A stretch of 64,000 nucleotides of DNA from Dipylidium caninum. Its lineage: Eukaryota; Platyhelminthes; Cestoda; Cyclophyllidea; Dipylidiidae. The stretch spans positions 29,377 through 93,376 of the forward strand of contig QEYB01000812.1 of NCBI GenBank assembly GCA_017562135.1. Direction: 5' to 3'. This document shows positions 24,681 through 35,188 of the stretch, piece by piece; the first letter of the stretch is position 1, and each line of letters begins with the position of its first letter. A model generated the notes under the pieces. The model searched no databases. It was not told the DNA's origin and worked only from the letters and a program-made list of their open reading frames with translations. The position numbers and the translations under genes were made by a program.

Positions 24681-27599
24681 AGGCGGTGCGGAGCGTGAGC
24701 AAAGCATTGTCTTCGCAAGGCACTCGGATTCACGAAGGTATGTGGAGTGAGCGTGGTGTCATTGATGGAGTATGGAGGAAAGACGATGTGCTGCGTTGAA
24801 GAAGCGTTGGATGATGGAGACGGTGATGTTGTAGTGTGTGGCAGGTTGAGGTGAATTGGAGAGAGGCGGTGCGGAGCGTGAGCAAAGCATTGTCTTCGCA
24901 AGGCACTCGGATTCACGAAGGTATGTGGAGTGAGCGTGGTGTCATTGATGGAGTATGGAGGAAAGACGATGTGCTGCGTTGAAGAAGCGTTGGATGATGG
25001 AGACGGTGATGTTGTAGTGTGTGGCAGGTTGAGGTGAATTGGAGAGAGGCGGTGCGGAGCGTGAGCAAAGCATTGTCTTCGCAAGGCACTCGGATTCACG
25101 AAGGTATGTGGAGTGAGCGTGGTGTCATTGATGGAGTATGGAGGAAAGACGATGTGCTGCGTTGAAGAAGCGTTGGATGATGGAGACGGTGATGTTGTAG
25201 TGTGTGGCAGGTTGAGGTGAATTGGAGAGAGGCGGTGCGGAGCGTGAGCAAAGCATTGTCTTCGCAAGGCACTCGGATTCACGAAGGTATGTGGAGTGAG
25301 CGTGGTGTCATTGATGGAGTATGGAGGAAAGACGATGTGCTGCGTTGAAGAAGCGTTGGATGATGGAGACGGTGATGTTGTAGTGTGTGGCAGGTTGAGG
25401 TGAATTGGAGAGAGGCGGTGCGGAGCGTGAGCAAAGCATTGTCTTCGCAAGGCACTCGGATTCACGAAGGTATGTGGAGTGAGCGTGGTGTCATTGATGG
25501 AGTATGGAGGAAAGACGATGTGCTGCGTTGAAGAAGCGTTGGATGATGGAGACGGTGATGTTGTAGTGTGTGGCAGGTTGAGGTGAATTGGAGAGAGGCG
25601 GTGCGGAGCGTGAGCAAAGCATTGTCTTCGCAAGGCACTCGGATTCACGAAGGTATGTGGAGTGAGCGTGGTGTCATTGATGGAGTATGGAGGAAAGACG
25701 ATGTGCTGCGTTGAAGAAGCGTTGGATGATGGAGACGGTGATGTTGTAGTGTGTGGCAGGTTGAGGTGAATTGGAGAGAGGCGGTGCGGAGCGTGAGCAA
25801 AGCATTGTCTTCGCAAGGCACTCGGATTCACGAAGGTATGTGGAGTGAGCGTGGTGTCATTGATGGAGTATGGAGGAAAGACGATGTGCTGCGTTGAAGA
25901 AGCGTTGGATGATGGAGACGGTGATGTTGTAGTGTGTGGCAGGTTGAGGTGAATTGGAGAGAGGCGGTGCGGAGCGTGAGCAAAGCATTGTCTTCGCAAG
26001 GCACTCGGATTCACGAAGGTATGTGGAGTGAGCGTGGTGTCATTGATGGAGTATGGAGGAAAGACGATGTGCTGCGTTGAAGAAGCGTTGGATGATGGAG
26101 ACGGTGATGTTGTAGTGTGTGGCAGGTTGAGGTGAATTGGAGAGAGGCGGTGCGGAGCGTGAGCAAAGCATTGTCTTCGCAAGGCACTCGGATTCACGAA
26201 GGTATGTGGAGTGAGCGTGGTGTCATTGATGGAGTATGGAGGAAAGACGATGTGCTGCGTTGAAGAAGCGTTGGATGATGGAGACGGTGATGTTGTAGTG
26301 TGTGGCAGGTTGAGGTGAATTGGAGAGAGGCGGTGCGGAGCGTGAGCAAAGCATTGTCTTCGCAAGGCACTCGGATTCACGAAGGTATGTGGAGTGAGCG
26401 TGGTGTCATTGATGGAGTATGGAGGAAAGACGATGTGCTGCGTTGAAGAAGCGTTGGATGATGGAGACGGTGATGTTGTAGTGTGTGGCAGGTTGAGGTG
26501 AATTGGAGAGAGGCGGTGCGGAGCGTGAGCAAAGCATTGTCTTCGCAAGGCACTCGGATTCACGAAGGTATGTGGAGTGAGCGTGGTGTCATTGATGGAG
26601 TATGGAGGAAAGACGATGTGCTGCGTTGAAGAAGCGTTGGATGATGGAGACGGTGATGTTGTAGTGTGTGGCAGGTTGAGGTGAATTGGAGAGAGGCGGT
26701 GCGGAGCGTGAGCAAAGCATTGTCTTCGCAAGGCACTCGGATTCACGAAGGTATGTGGAGTGAGCGTGGTGTCATTGATGGAGTATGGAGGAAAGACGAT
26801 GTGCTGCGTTGAAGAAGCGTTGGATGATGGAGACGGTGATGTTGTAGTGTGTGGCAGGTTGAGGTGAATTGGAGAGAGGCGGTGCGGAGCGTGAGCAAAG
26901 CATTGTCTTCGCAAGGCACTCGGATTCACGAAGGTATGTGGAGTGAGCGTGGTGTCATTGATGGAGTATGGAGGAAAGACGATGTGCTGCGTTGAAGAAG
27001 CGTTGGATGATGGAGACGGTGATGTTGTAGTGTGTGGCAGGTTGAGGTGAATTGGAGAGAGGCGGTGCGGAGCGTGAGCAAAGCATTGTCTTCGCAAGGC
27101 ACTCGGATTCACGAAGGTATGTGGAGTGAGCGTGGTGTCATTGATGGAGTATGGAGGAAAGACGATGTGCTGCGTTGAAGAAGCGTTGGATGATGGAGAC
27201 GGTGATGTTGTAGTGTGTGGCAGGTTGAGGTGAATTGGAGAGAGGCGGTGCGGAGCGTGAGCAAAGCATTGTCTTCGCAAGGCACTCGGATTCACGAAGG
27301 TATGTGGAGTGAGCGTGGTGTCATTGATGGAGTATGGAGGAAAGACGATGTGCTGCGTTGAAGAAGCGTTGGATGATGGAGACAGTGATGTTGTAGTGTG
27401 TGGCAGGTTGAGGTGAATTGGAGAGAGGCGGTGCGGAGCGTGAGCAAAGCATTGTCTTCGCAAGGCACTCGGATTCACGAAGGTATGTGGAGTGAGCGTG
27501 GTGTCATTGATGGAGTATGGAGGAAAGACGATGTGCTGCGTTGAAGAAGCGTTGGATGATGGAGACGGTGATGTTGTAGTGTGTGGCAGGTTGAGGTGA

Positions 27600-28040
27600 A
27601 AGGAGAGAGGCGGTGCGGAGCGTGAGCAAAGCATTGTCTTCGCAAGGCACTCGGATTCACGAAGGTATGTGGAAGTGAGCGTGGTGCATTGATGGAGTAT
27701 GGAGGAAAGACGATGTGCTGCGTTGAAGAAGCGTGGATGATGGAGACGGTGATGTTGGTGTGTGGCAGGTTGAGGTGAATTGCGGAGCGTGAGCAAAGCA
27801 TTGTCTTCGCAAGGCACTCGGATTCACGAAGGTATGTGGAGTGAGCGTGGTGTCATTGATGGAGTATGGAGGAAAGACGATGTGCTGCGTTGAAGAAGCG
27901 TTGGATGATGGAGACGTGATGTTGTGTGTGTCAGGTTGAGGTGAATTGGAGAGAGGCGGTGCGGAGCGTGAGCAAAGCATTGTCTTCGCAAGGCACTCGG
28001 ATTCACGAAGGTATGTGGAGTGAGCGTGGTGTCATTGATG
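27600..28040. repeat. Decayed edge monomers of the satellite array
   Basis: The last two to three monomers carry many small indels not seen elsewhere. Examples are GTGGAAGTGAGCG, GGTGCATTG, GCGTGGATGATGG, GATGTTGGTGTG, loss of the GGAGAGAGGC block near 27780, and GACGTGATG. The final monomer stops after GTCATTGATGG. Array edges usually escape the recombination that keeps the interior uniform, so this looks like a true array end. Confidence 0.9.
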
Positions 28041-28048
28041 GTTGGAGT
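28041..28048. other. Junction of satellite and 2.3-kb array
   Basis: The satellite matches through GTCATTGATGG, and the long unit matches from CCATTACTTG at 28049. About seven to eight bases between them (TTGGAGT) fit neither clearly. No target-site duplication or transposon end is visible, so an end-joining event with short filler is the simplest reading. Confidence 0.75.
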
Positions 28049-28162
28049 CCATTACTTGCTTGAATACATTTAATTACCTGTGGCTCATGCTGAGGCTACA
28101 CGCCTAAGTTAGTGTATGTACATGTGAATATGTCTTGATGTTAGGACTATTATGGGTGTATC

Positions 28163-28189
28163 GTTGTTGTTGTTGTTGTTGTTGTTGTT
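28163..28189 (+). repeat. (GTT)9 microsatellite in U1
   Basis: Nine GTT repeats, followed by TCACGTGTAAAATG. The tract recurs at the same unit position in every left unit with 8 to 12 repeats (12 in U2, 8 in U7), and as (CAA)n in the right arm. Length is the main difference among otherwise identical units. Confidence 0.95.
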
Positions 28190-28419
28190 TCACGTGTAAA
28201 ATGAAGAAATATACTTGATTATTGTGAAGGTGTGGGTTTTTGTTGACTTGTGGTAGTGAAGGAGGTGGCGAGCGTTGGTTAGCCTCTTGGGATGAAGTCA
28301 TGTTATTGTAGCTTTTCTTGGCTCTCTTCTACTAGTGATGAAGTTATTGGGCAAAGTTTTTGCTTCTATTGTTTAAGTCAGGGTGGTGTATGAGGTGAAT
28401 TGGGCTAGGGATTATTATG

Positions 28420-28433
28420 ACGCATGCATGCGT
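28420..28433. repeat. 14-bp perfect palindrome
   Basis: ACGCATGCATGCGT is its own reverse complement. It is followed by a run of CATA/CATC-type repeats. It recurs in each left unit. Right-arm units have a different 14-base palindrome, ACATGCATGCATGT (for example 43430-43443), offset by about six bases in the alignment. Confidence 0.85.
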
Positions 28434-28710
28434 GCATACGTACATCCATACATACATGCGTCCATATATACAAACGTGATGAATGTATGAGTGCAACTTT
28501 GTAATGGTGGGAGTTGGTTACTTGGGAAGTCTTGTATAGAAGGAAGGGCTGTAAGGAGTAATGTTGTTCTTGGTATGTCGACGTGATGTTGTTTTGGGCC
28601 CAGTGTAGAGTGTATTGTGAAGTAGGAATGATAAGGAGAGTATGTGGGTGGGTTTTGTTGTTTTTATGTTAGACGAGTATTTATTTGTTGAGCAGTTGAT
28701 AATTCTCATT

Positions 28711-29085
28711 ATTCACGTGGACATGTGGGTATGCTGTATGTGATTAGTGCATATGGTGTTACATGGTGCATAGTGGCGAAGCGATGATGGCTGGAGTTGA
28801 AGAAGTGTGGAGTGAGGAAGGCAGTGATCGAATGAGGGTGTGTCGAGGTAGCAGTTGGAGTGAACTGCCGAGTGAGAGGTGGGTAGCAGTGTGGACGAGG
28901 CGTTGTCTTCGAGAGGCACTCGGATGCACGAGGTGGTGGGCGAGAGGAGGAGTAGTGTATGGGGGGAAGAGGATGTTGTGTGTTGAAAAGGGGTGGGTTG
29001 AGGGAGGCAGTGGTGAAGTAGGGTGTGGGAGGTTGTAGAGCATGGTAGAGGGGTCCACGGTGAAGAGGGTTTGCGGTGCTTTGCA
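28711..29085 (+). repeat. Satellite-like dimer inside the 2.3-kb unit (U1 copy)
   Basis: This stretch aligns with about two tandem copies of the 183-base satellite in the same orientation. GTTGAAGAAG at 28796 and GTTGAAAAGG at 28982 are 186 bases apart, close to the satellite period. Shared landmarks, in satellite order, are TATTCACG followed by ATGTGG, then TGGTGT, then GTTGAAGAAG, then GTTGTCTTCG, AGGCACTCGGAT and CACGA, then GTGTATGG, then GTGTGGGAGGTTG. The 12-mer AGGCACTCGGAT is identical in both families. Outside the core the match is much weaker, so the two families separated long ago. Every left and right unit has this segment. Confidence 0.88.
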
Positions 29086-29154
29086 TTATACCTCATTCTT
29101 GAGGCGTCCGCATGCGTTGTGGGAGCATGGTCTTTGTCCCTTGGTCGGCGTCAT

Positions 29155-29202
29155 TCGCTTTGGTCTTGGCTTTGGCTTTGGCTTTGGCTTTGGCTTTGGC
29201 GA
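29155..29202 (+). repeat. TTTGGC hexamer tract in U1
   Basis: Hexamer repeat of CTTTGG with one GGTC interruption near its start, ending at GCGAGCTC. The copy number varies among units; U2 has a TTTTT interruption and U3-U4 are uninterrupted. In the right arm the same site holds a mix of GCCAAA and GCCGAA hexamers. Confidence 0.9.
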
Positions 29203-29803
29203 GCTCTGGCATCGTGAATATTCCCTGCAGGAAGTTCGGTTAAGTGCCAGTAGAAGGATATATTTTTTTCTTACGTACTCATTTTACCTGATTTCATTCT
29301 TATTATCTCATGCCAGTGATAACGCAGTAACTTCAACAAAGTCAAATTCTCTTCTTCTTTCTAGCCTGTGAATGCTATATTTCTTGTGTTATCTTTGTGG
29401 CTACATAACATGCGCATTTTGTAGTTTATATGCGCTGACTGTGTTGCCTCGAGCGTGTTTCACTTCGCTTGGTAGGCTAGTTTTCTCGCTGGTTGGCGTT
29501 CTGTCTCCTGCTTCTTTTTCACTAATCAGCCTTTGAGTCTTATCTTCTTATAGCGATCGTGAATTGGGGCTTTTCTACAATGTGAGTTATCGTAATAGAG
29601 CATGTCTGGTGCTCTTGCTTTGAGCTTATCTTTTATATCGATGTTTCATTATTCCCCTTGCCTACTTGAATACTTGCGAGTAATGCTGAGGCTACTGGGG
29701 TGTACGGTTGTTACTCTCGATATCCTCTGTTTATTTCTCACTTTCCAAGAAGACTTCTTTCATTTTACTCCAGTTATGTGTGTTGTCTGTTCTTCTTTTT
29801 GCC

Positions 29804-29834
29804 TTTCTTCTTCTTCTTCTTCTTCTTCTTCTTC
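29804..29834 (+). repeat. (CTT)n microsatellite in U1
   Basis: An uninterrupted TTC/CTT run between modules M1 and M2, ending at CAAAGTGTCAGCG. Its length varies from unit to unit. In the right arm the matching site is a longer GAA/GAG/GAC purine tract. Confidence 0.92.
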
Positions 29835-29961
29835 AAAGTGTCAGCGGGCATTAGGACATATTCGAGGCTGTTTCTTGTTGGCATTTGTATTGTAGCCATG
29901 TTTAATTATTTACTTTACCGACTTGACGACCTCTGGCTGTATGTTGATGTTGGGACTATTA

Positions 29962-29984
29962 TGTGTGTGTGTGTGTGTGTGTGT
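29962..29984 (+). repeat. (TG)n microsatellite in U1
   Basis: A 23-base TG run inside module M2, after GGGACTATTA. The left units vary in length and U1 is the longest. Right-arm units have only a short CACACACA at this site, so the tract expanded in the left subfamily or shrank in the right one. Confidence 0.9.
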
Positions 29985-30368
29985 ATGGTTGTAATTAGTG
30001 GTGCATTCTGCCTACTTCTTATTTTCCACATGTCTTAGTCTGACATTTCTCTTGTCTTATCTGTCCACTTGGGGGAGGGCTCTTTTTGTTAATAAGTCAG
30101 AGCGTAATGGGACAAATTCGATGCTGTTTCCTTCTGACATCTGCTTTTTACCAATGCTTCATTATTTGCTTTCAATACTTGATTATCTGTGGCTCGTGCT
30201 GTGACTATGAGCATATTTATTGCATTTATAAGTGGTTATAAAATCTTTTGCGCAAGTTTCCCTTTGATTGTAATCTTGTTATATCTGTCGCCTGTTGAGA
30301 GGCTATGTTCAATTTGTCAGTGCAGTAGGGTTTATGTTTCTGTTGAGCAGATGTTTCGTGCCCATGTT

Positions 30369-30481
30369 CCATTACTTGCTTGATACATTTAATTACCTGT
30401 GGCTCATGCTGAGGCTACACGCCTAGTTAGTGTATGTACATGTGAATATGTCTTGATGTTAGGACTATTATGGGTGTATCG

Positions 30482-30517
<36 letters not shown>

Positions 30518-32705
30518 CACGTGTAAAATGAAGAAATATACTTGATTATTGTGAAGGTGTGGGTTTTTGTTGACTTGTGGTAGTGAAAGAGGTGGCAAGC
30601 GTTGGTTAGCCTCTTGGATGAAGTCATGTTATTGTAGCTTTTCTTGGCTCTCTTCTACTAGTGATGAAGTTATTGGGCAAAGTTTTTGCTTCTATTGTTT
30701 AAGTCAGGGTGGTGTATGAGGTGAATTGGGCTAGGGATTATTATGACGCATGCATGCGTGCATACGTACATCCATACATACATGCGTCCATATATACAAA
30801 CGTGATGAATGTATGAGTGCAACTTTGTAATGGTGGGAGTTGGTTACTTGGGAAGTCTTGTATAGAAGGAAGGGCTGTAAGGAGTAATGTTGTTCTTGGT
30901 ATGTCGACGTGATGTTGTTTTGGGCCCAGTGTAGAGTGTATTGTGAAGTAGGAATGATAAGGAGAGTATGTGGGTGGGTTTTGTTGTTTTTATGTTAGAC
31001 GAGTATTTATTTGTTGAGCAGTTGAGAATTCTCATTATTCACGTGGACGTGTGGGTATGCTGTATGTGATTAGTGCATATGGTGTTACATGGTGCATAGT
31101 GGAGAAGCGATGATGGCTGGAGTTGAAGAAGTGTGGAGTGAGGAAGGCAGTGATCGAATGAGGGTGTGTCGAGGTAGCAGTTGGAGTGAACTGCTGAGTG
31201 AGAGGTGGGTAGCAGTGTGGACGAGGCGTTGTCTTCGAGAGGCACTCGGATGCACGAGGTGGTGGGCGAGAGGAGGAGTAGTGTATGGGGAGAAGAGGAT
31301 GTTGTGTGTTGAAAAGGGGTGGGTTGAGGGAGGCAGTGGTGAAGTAGGGTGTGGGAGGTTGTAGAGCATGGTAGAGGGGTCCACGGTGAAGAGGGTTTGC
31401 GGTGCTTTGCATTATACCTCATTCTTGAGGCGTCTCTGTTGGTTGTTGTGTTGCCTTGTGTCCGCATGCGTTGTGGGAGCATGGTCTTTGTCCCTTGGTC
31501 GGCGTCATTCGCTTTGGCTTTTTGGCTTTGGCTTTGGCTTTGGCGAGCTCTGGCATCGTGAATATTCCCTGCAGGAAGTTCGGTTAAGTGCCAGTAGAAG
31601 GATATATTTTTTTTTCTTACGTACTCATTTTACCTGATTTCATTCTTATTATCTCATGCCAATGATAACGCAGTAACTTCAACAAAGTCAAATTCTCTTC
31701 TTCTTTCTAGCCTGTGAATGCTATATTTCTTGTGTTATCTTTGTGGCTACATAACATGCGCATTTTGTAGTTTATATGCGCTGACTGTGTTGCCTCGAGC
31801 GTGTTTCACTTCGCTTGGTAGGCTAGTTTTCTCGCTGGTTGGCGTTCCTGTCTCCTGCTTCTTTTTCACTAATCAGCCTTTGAGTCTTAATCTTCTTATA
31901 GCGATCGTGAATTGGGGCTTTTCTACAATGTGAGTTATCGTAATAGAGCATGTCTGGTGCTCTTGCTTTGAGCTTATCTTTTATATCGATGTTTCATTAT
32001 TCCCCTTGCCTACTTGAATACTTGCGAGTAATGCTGAGGCTACTGGGGTGTACGGTTGTTACTCTCGATATCCTCTGTTTATTTCTCACTTTCCAAGAAG
32101 ACTTCTTTCATTTTACTCCAGTTATGTGTGTTGTCTGTTCTTCTTTTTGCCTTTCTTCTTCTTCTTCTTCTTCTTCAAAGTGTCAGCGGGCATTAGGACA
32201 TATTCGAGGCTGTTTCTTGTTGGCATTTGTATTGTAGCCATGTTTAATTATTTACTTTACCGACTTGACGACCTCTGGCTGTATGTTGATGTTGGGACTA
32301 TTATGTGTGTGTGTGTGTGTGTATGGTTGTAATTAGTGGTGCATTCTGCCTACTTCTTATTTTCCACACGTCTTAGTCTGACATTTCTCTTGTCTTATCT
32401 GTCCACTTGGGGAGGGCTCTTTTTGTTAATAAGTCAGAGCGTAATGGGACAAATTCGATGCTGTTTCCTTCTGACATCTGCTTTTTACCAATGCTTCATT
32501 ATTTGCTTTCAATACTTGATTATCTGTGGCTCGTGCTGTGACTATAAGCATATTTATTGCATTTATAAGTGGTTATAAAATCTTTTGCGCAAGTTTCCCT
32601 TTGATTGTAATCTTGTTATATCTGTCGCCTGTTGAGAGGCTATGTTCAATTTGTCAGTGCAGTAGGGTTTATGTTTCTGTTGAGCAGATGTTTCGTGCCC
32701 ATGTT
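30369..32705 (+). repeat. Unit U2 of the left array
   Basis: 2337 bases. It has 12 GTT repeats, the longest such tract in the left arm. Its hexamer tract is interrupted by TTTTTGG near 31520, it has a longer T run near 31606, and it has a shorter CTT tract than U1. It retains the 28-base block that U1 lacks. Confidence 0.95.
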
Positions 32706-32818
32706 CCATTACTTGCTTGATACATTTAATTACCTGTGGCTCATGCTGAGGCTACACGCCTAGTTAGTGTATGTACATGTGAATATGTCTTGATGTTAGG
32801 ACTATTATGGGTGTATCG

Positions 32819-32851
<33 letters not shown>

Positions 32852-35042
32852 CACGTGTAAAATGAAGAAATATACTTGATTATTGTGAAGGTGTGGGTTT
32901 TTGTTGACTTGTGGTAGTGAAAGAGGTGGCAAGCGTTGGTTAGCTTCTTGGGATGAAGTCATGTTATTGTAGCTTTTCTTGGCTCTCTTCTACTAGTGAT
33001 GAAGTTATTGGGCAAAGTTTTTTGCTTCTATTGTTTAAGTCAGGGTGGTGTATGAGGTGAATTGGGCTAGGGATTATTATGACGCATGCATGCGTGCATA
33101 CGTACATCCATACATACATGCGTCCATATATACAAACGTGATGAATGTATGAGTGCAACTTTGTAATGGTGGGAGTTGGTTACTTGGGAAGTCTTGTATA
33201 GAAGGAAGGGCTGTAAGGAGTAATGTTGTTCTTGGTATGTCGACGTGATGTTGTTTTGGGCCCAGTGTAGAGTGTATTGTGGAGTAGGAATGATATGGAG
33301 GGTATGTGGGTGGGTTTTGTTGTTTTTATGTTGGACGAGTATTTATTTGTTGAGCAGTTGAGAATTCTCATTATTCACGTGGACATGTGGGTATGCTGTA
33401 TGTGATTAGTGCATATGGTGTTATATGGTGCATAGTGGAGAAGCGATGATGGCTGGAGTTGAAGAAGTGTGGAGTGAGGAAGGCAGTGATCGAATGAGGG
33501 TGTGTCGAGGTAGCAGTTGGAGTGAACTGCTGAGTGAGAGGTGGGTAGCAGTGTGGACGAGGCGTTGTCTTCGAGAGGCACTCGGATGCACGAGGTGGTG
33601 GGCGAGAGGAGGAGTAGTGTATGGGGAGAAGAGGATGTTGTGTGTTGAAAAGGGGTGGGTTGAGGGAGGCAGTGGTGAAGTAGGGTGTGGGAGGTTGTAG
33701 AGCATGGTAGAGGGGTCCACGGTGAAGAGGGTTTGCGGTGCTTTGCATTATACCTCATTCTTGAGGCGTCTCTGTTGGTTGTTGTGTTGCCTTGTGTCCG
33801 CATGCGTTGTGGGAGCATGGTCTTTGTCCCTTGGTCGGCGTCATTCGCTTTGGCTTTGGCTTTGGCTTTGGCTTTGGCGAGCTCTGGCATCGTGAATATT
33901 CCCTGCAGGAAGTTCGGTTAAGTGCCAGTAGAAGGATATATTTTTTTCTTACGTACTCATTTTACCTGATTTCATTCTTATTATCTCATGCCAGTGATAA
34001 CGCAGTAACTTCAACAAAGTCAAATTCTCTTCTTCTTTCTAGCCTGTGAATGCTATATTTCTTGTGTTATCTTTGTGGCTACATAACATGCGCATTTTGT
34101 AGTTTATATGCGCTGACTGTGTTGCCTCGAGCGTGTTTCACTTCGCTTGGTAGGCTAGTTTTCTCGCTGGTTGGCGTTCTGTCTCCTGCTTCTTTTTCAC
34201 TAATCAGCCTTTGAGTCTAATCTTCTTATAGCGATCGTGAATTGGGGCTTTTCTACAATGTGAGTTATCGTAATAGAGCATGTCTGGTGCTCTTGCTGTG
34301 AGCTTATCTTTTATATCGATGTTTCATTATTCCCCTTGCCTACTTGAATACTTGCGAGTAATGCTGAGGCTACTGGGGTGTACGGTTGTTACTCTCGATA
34401 TCCTCTGTTTATTTCTCACTTTCCAAGAAGACTTCTTTCATTTTACTCCAGTTATGTGTGTTGTCTGTTCTTCTTTTTGCCTTTCTTCTTCTTCTTCTTC
34501 TTCTTCTTCTTCAAAGTGTCAGCGGGCATTAGGACATATTCGAGGCTGTTTCTTGTTGGCATTTGTATTGTAGCCATGTTTAATTATTTACTTTACCGAC
34601 TTGACGACCTCTGGCTGTATGTTGATGTTGGGACTATTATGTGTGTGTGTGTGTGTGTATGGTTGTAATTAGTGGTGCATTCTGCCTACTTCTTATTTTC
34701 CACATGTCTTAGTCTGACATTTCTCTTGTCTTATCTGTCCACTTGGGGGAGGGCTCTTTTTGTTAATAAGTCAGAGCGTAATGGGACAAATTCGATGCTG
34801 TTTCCTTCTGACATCTGCTTTTTACCAATGCTTCATTATTTGCTTTCAATACTTGATTATCTGTGGCTCGTGCTGTGACTATAAGCATATTTATTGCATT
34901 TATAAGTGGTTATAAAATCTTTTGCGCAAGTTTCCCTTTGATTGTAATCTTGTTATATCTGTCGCCTGTTGAGAGGCTATGTTCAATTTGTCAGTGCAGT
35001 AGGGTTTATGTTTCTGTTGAGCAGATGTTTCGTGCCCATGTT
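32706..35042 (+). repeat. Unit U3 of the left array
   Basis: 2337 bases with 11 GTT repeats and an uninterrupted TTTGGC tract. It has one extra T in the GCAAAG(T)n run near 33015, shared with U4, suggesting that U3 and U4 are close relatives. Confidence 0.95.
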
Positions 35043-35155
35043 CCATTACTTGCTTGATACATTTAATTACCTGTGGCTCATGCTGAGGCTACACGCCTAG
35101 TTAGTGTATGTACATGTGAATATGTCTTGATGTTAGGACTATTATGGGTGTATCG

Positions 35156-35188
<33 letters not shown>

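Larger units (their letters stand above)
1..28040. repeat. 183-bp satellite array, about 153 head-to-tail monomers
   Basis: The same monomer recurs from the first base. The start GGATGATGGA appears at 1, 184 and 367, giving a period of 183. Nearly every monomer is identical except at a two-base site after GGTGAA and a few scattered changes. By hand count the + strand monomer has about 75 G and 21 C, so it is strongly G-skewed at about 52% GC. Each monomer contains AGGCACTCGGAT flanked by CTTCG and CGAAG (5-base inverted arms). The array enters from beyond the left edge and ends at the junction with the 2.3 kb units. Length near 180 bases and high homogeneity are typical of centromeric or subtelomeric satellites of many eukaryotes; a centromere role here is inference only. 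Confidence 0.98.
28049..30368 (+). repeat. Unit U1 of the left array
   Basis: First unit, 2320 bases, next to the satellite. It has one extra A in each of CTTGAATAC and CCTAAGTTAG near its left edge. It carries nine GTT repeats, a 23-base TG tract at 29962-29984, and the longest G run in the satellite-like part (near 28961). It lacks the 28-base block that most units have after GAGGCGTC (at 29107). Only U6 shares that deletion. Confidence 0.95.
29520..30480 (+). repeat. Four degenerate tandem modules (M1-M4) of about 210-260 bp
   Basis: Two anchors recur in order. TGTTTCATTA-like sequences lie at 29642, 29899, 30155 and 30365, and GTCAG/GTGAG followed by a GTAATRGG-like run lies at 29582, 29840, 30096 and 30316. 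After the first anchor each module has a CTTG-rich stretch and then a version of CTGTGGCTCATGCTGAGGCT. M1, M3 and M4 are preceded by an AATCTT/TTATCTGTC-type stretch. M4 runs across the unit boundary at 30369, so my unit start is arbitrary with respect to the modules. The same four modules are recognisable in the right arm. Confidence 0.8.

Noticed and set aside
1..28040. CRISPR array
   Set aside because: The 183-base copies abut directly with no unique spacers, and no cas-like genes are present.
28188..28197. CACGTG E-box in left units
   Set aside because: A six-base palindrome in repeat DNA is weak evidence, and the right-arm counterpart has CAGGTG.
28104..28301. Poly-glutamine peptide on the minus strand of U1
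   Set aside because: The Gln run is only the (GTT)n microsatellite read in reverse; the rest has no recognisable domain and the tract length varies freely.
28713..29096. Overlapping short open frames on both strands of each 2.3-kb unit
   Set aside because: They overlap in several frames, encode low-complexity Pro/Ser/Thr/His or Trp/Gly-rich peptides, and change with unit indels. They are by-products of skewed repeat sequence.
29602..29895. Hydrophobic peptide with a Ser run on the + strand of U1
   Set aside because: T-rich sequence reads as hydrophobic residues, and the Ser run is the (CTT)n tract. No conserved start or frame maintenance was seen across the indels in the arms.
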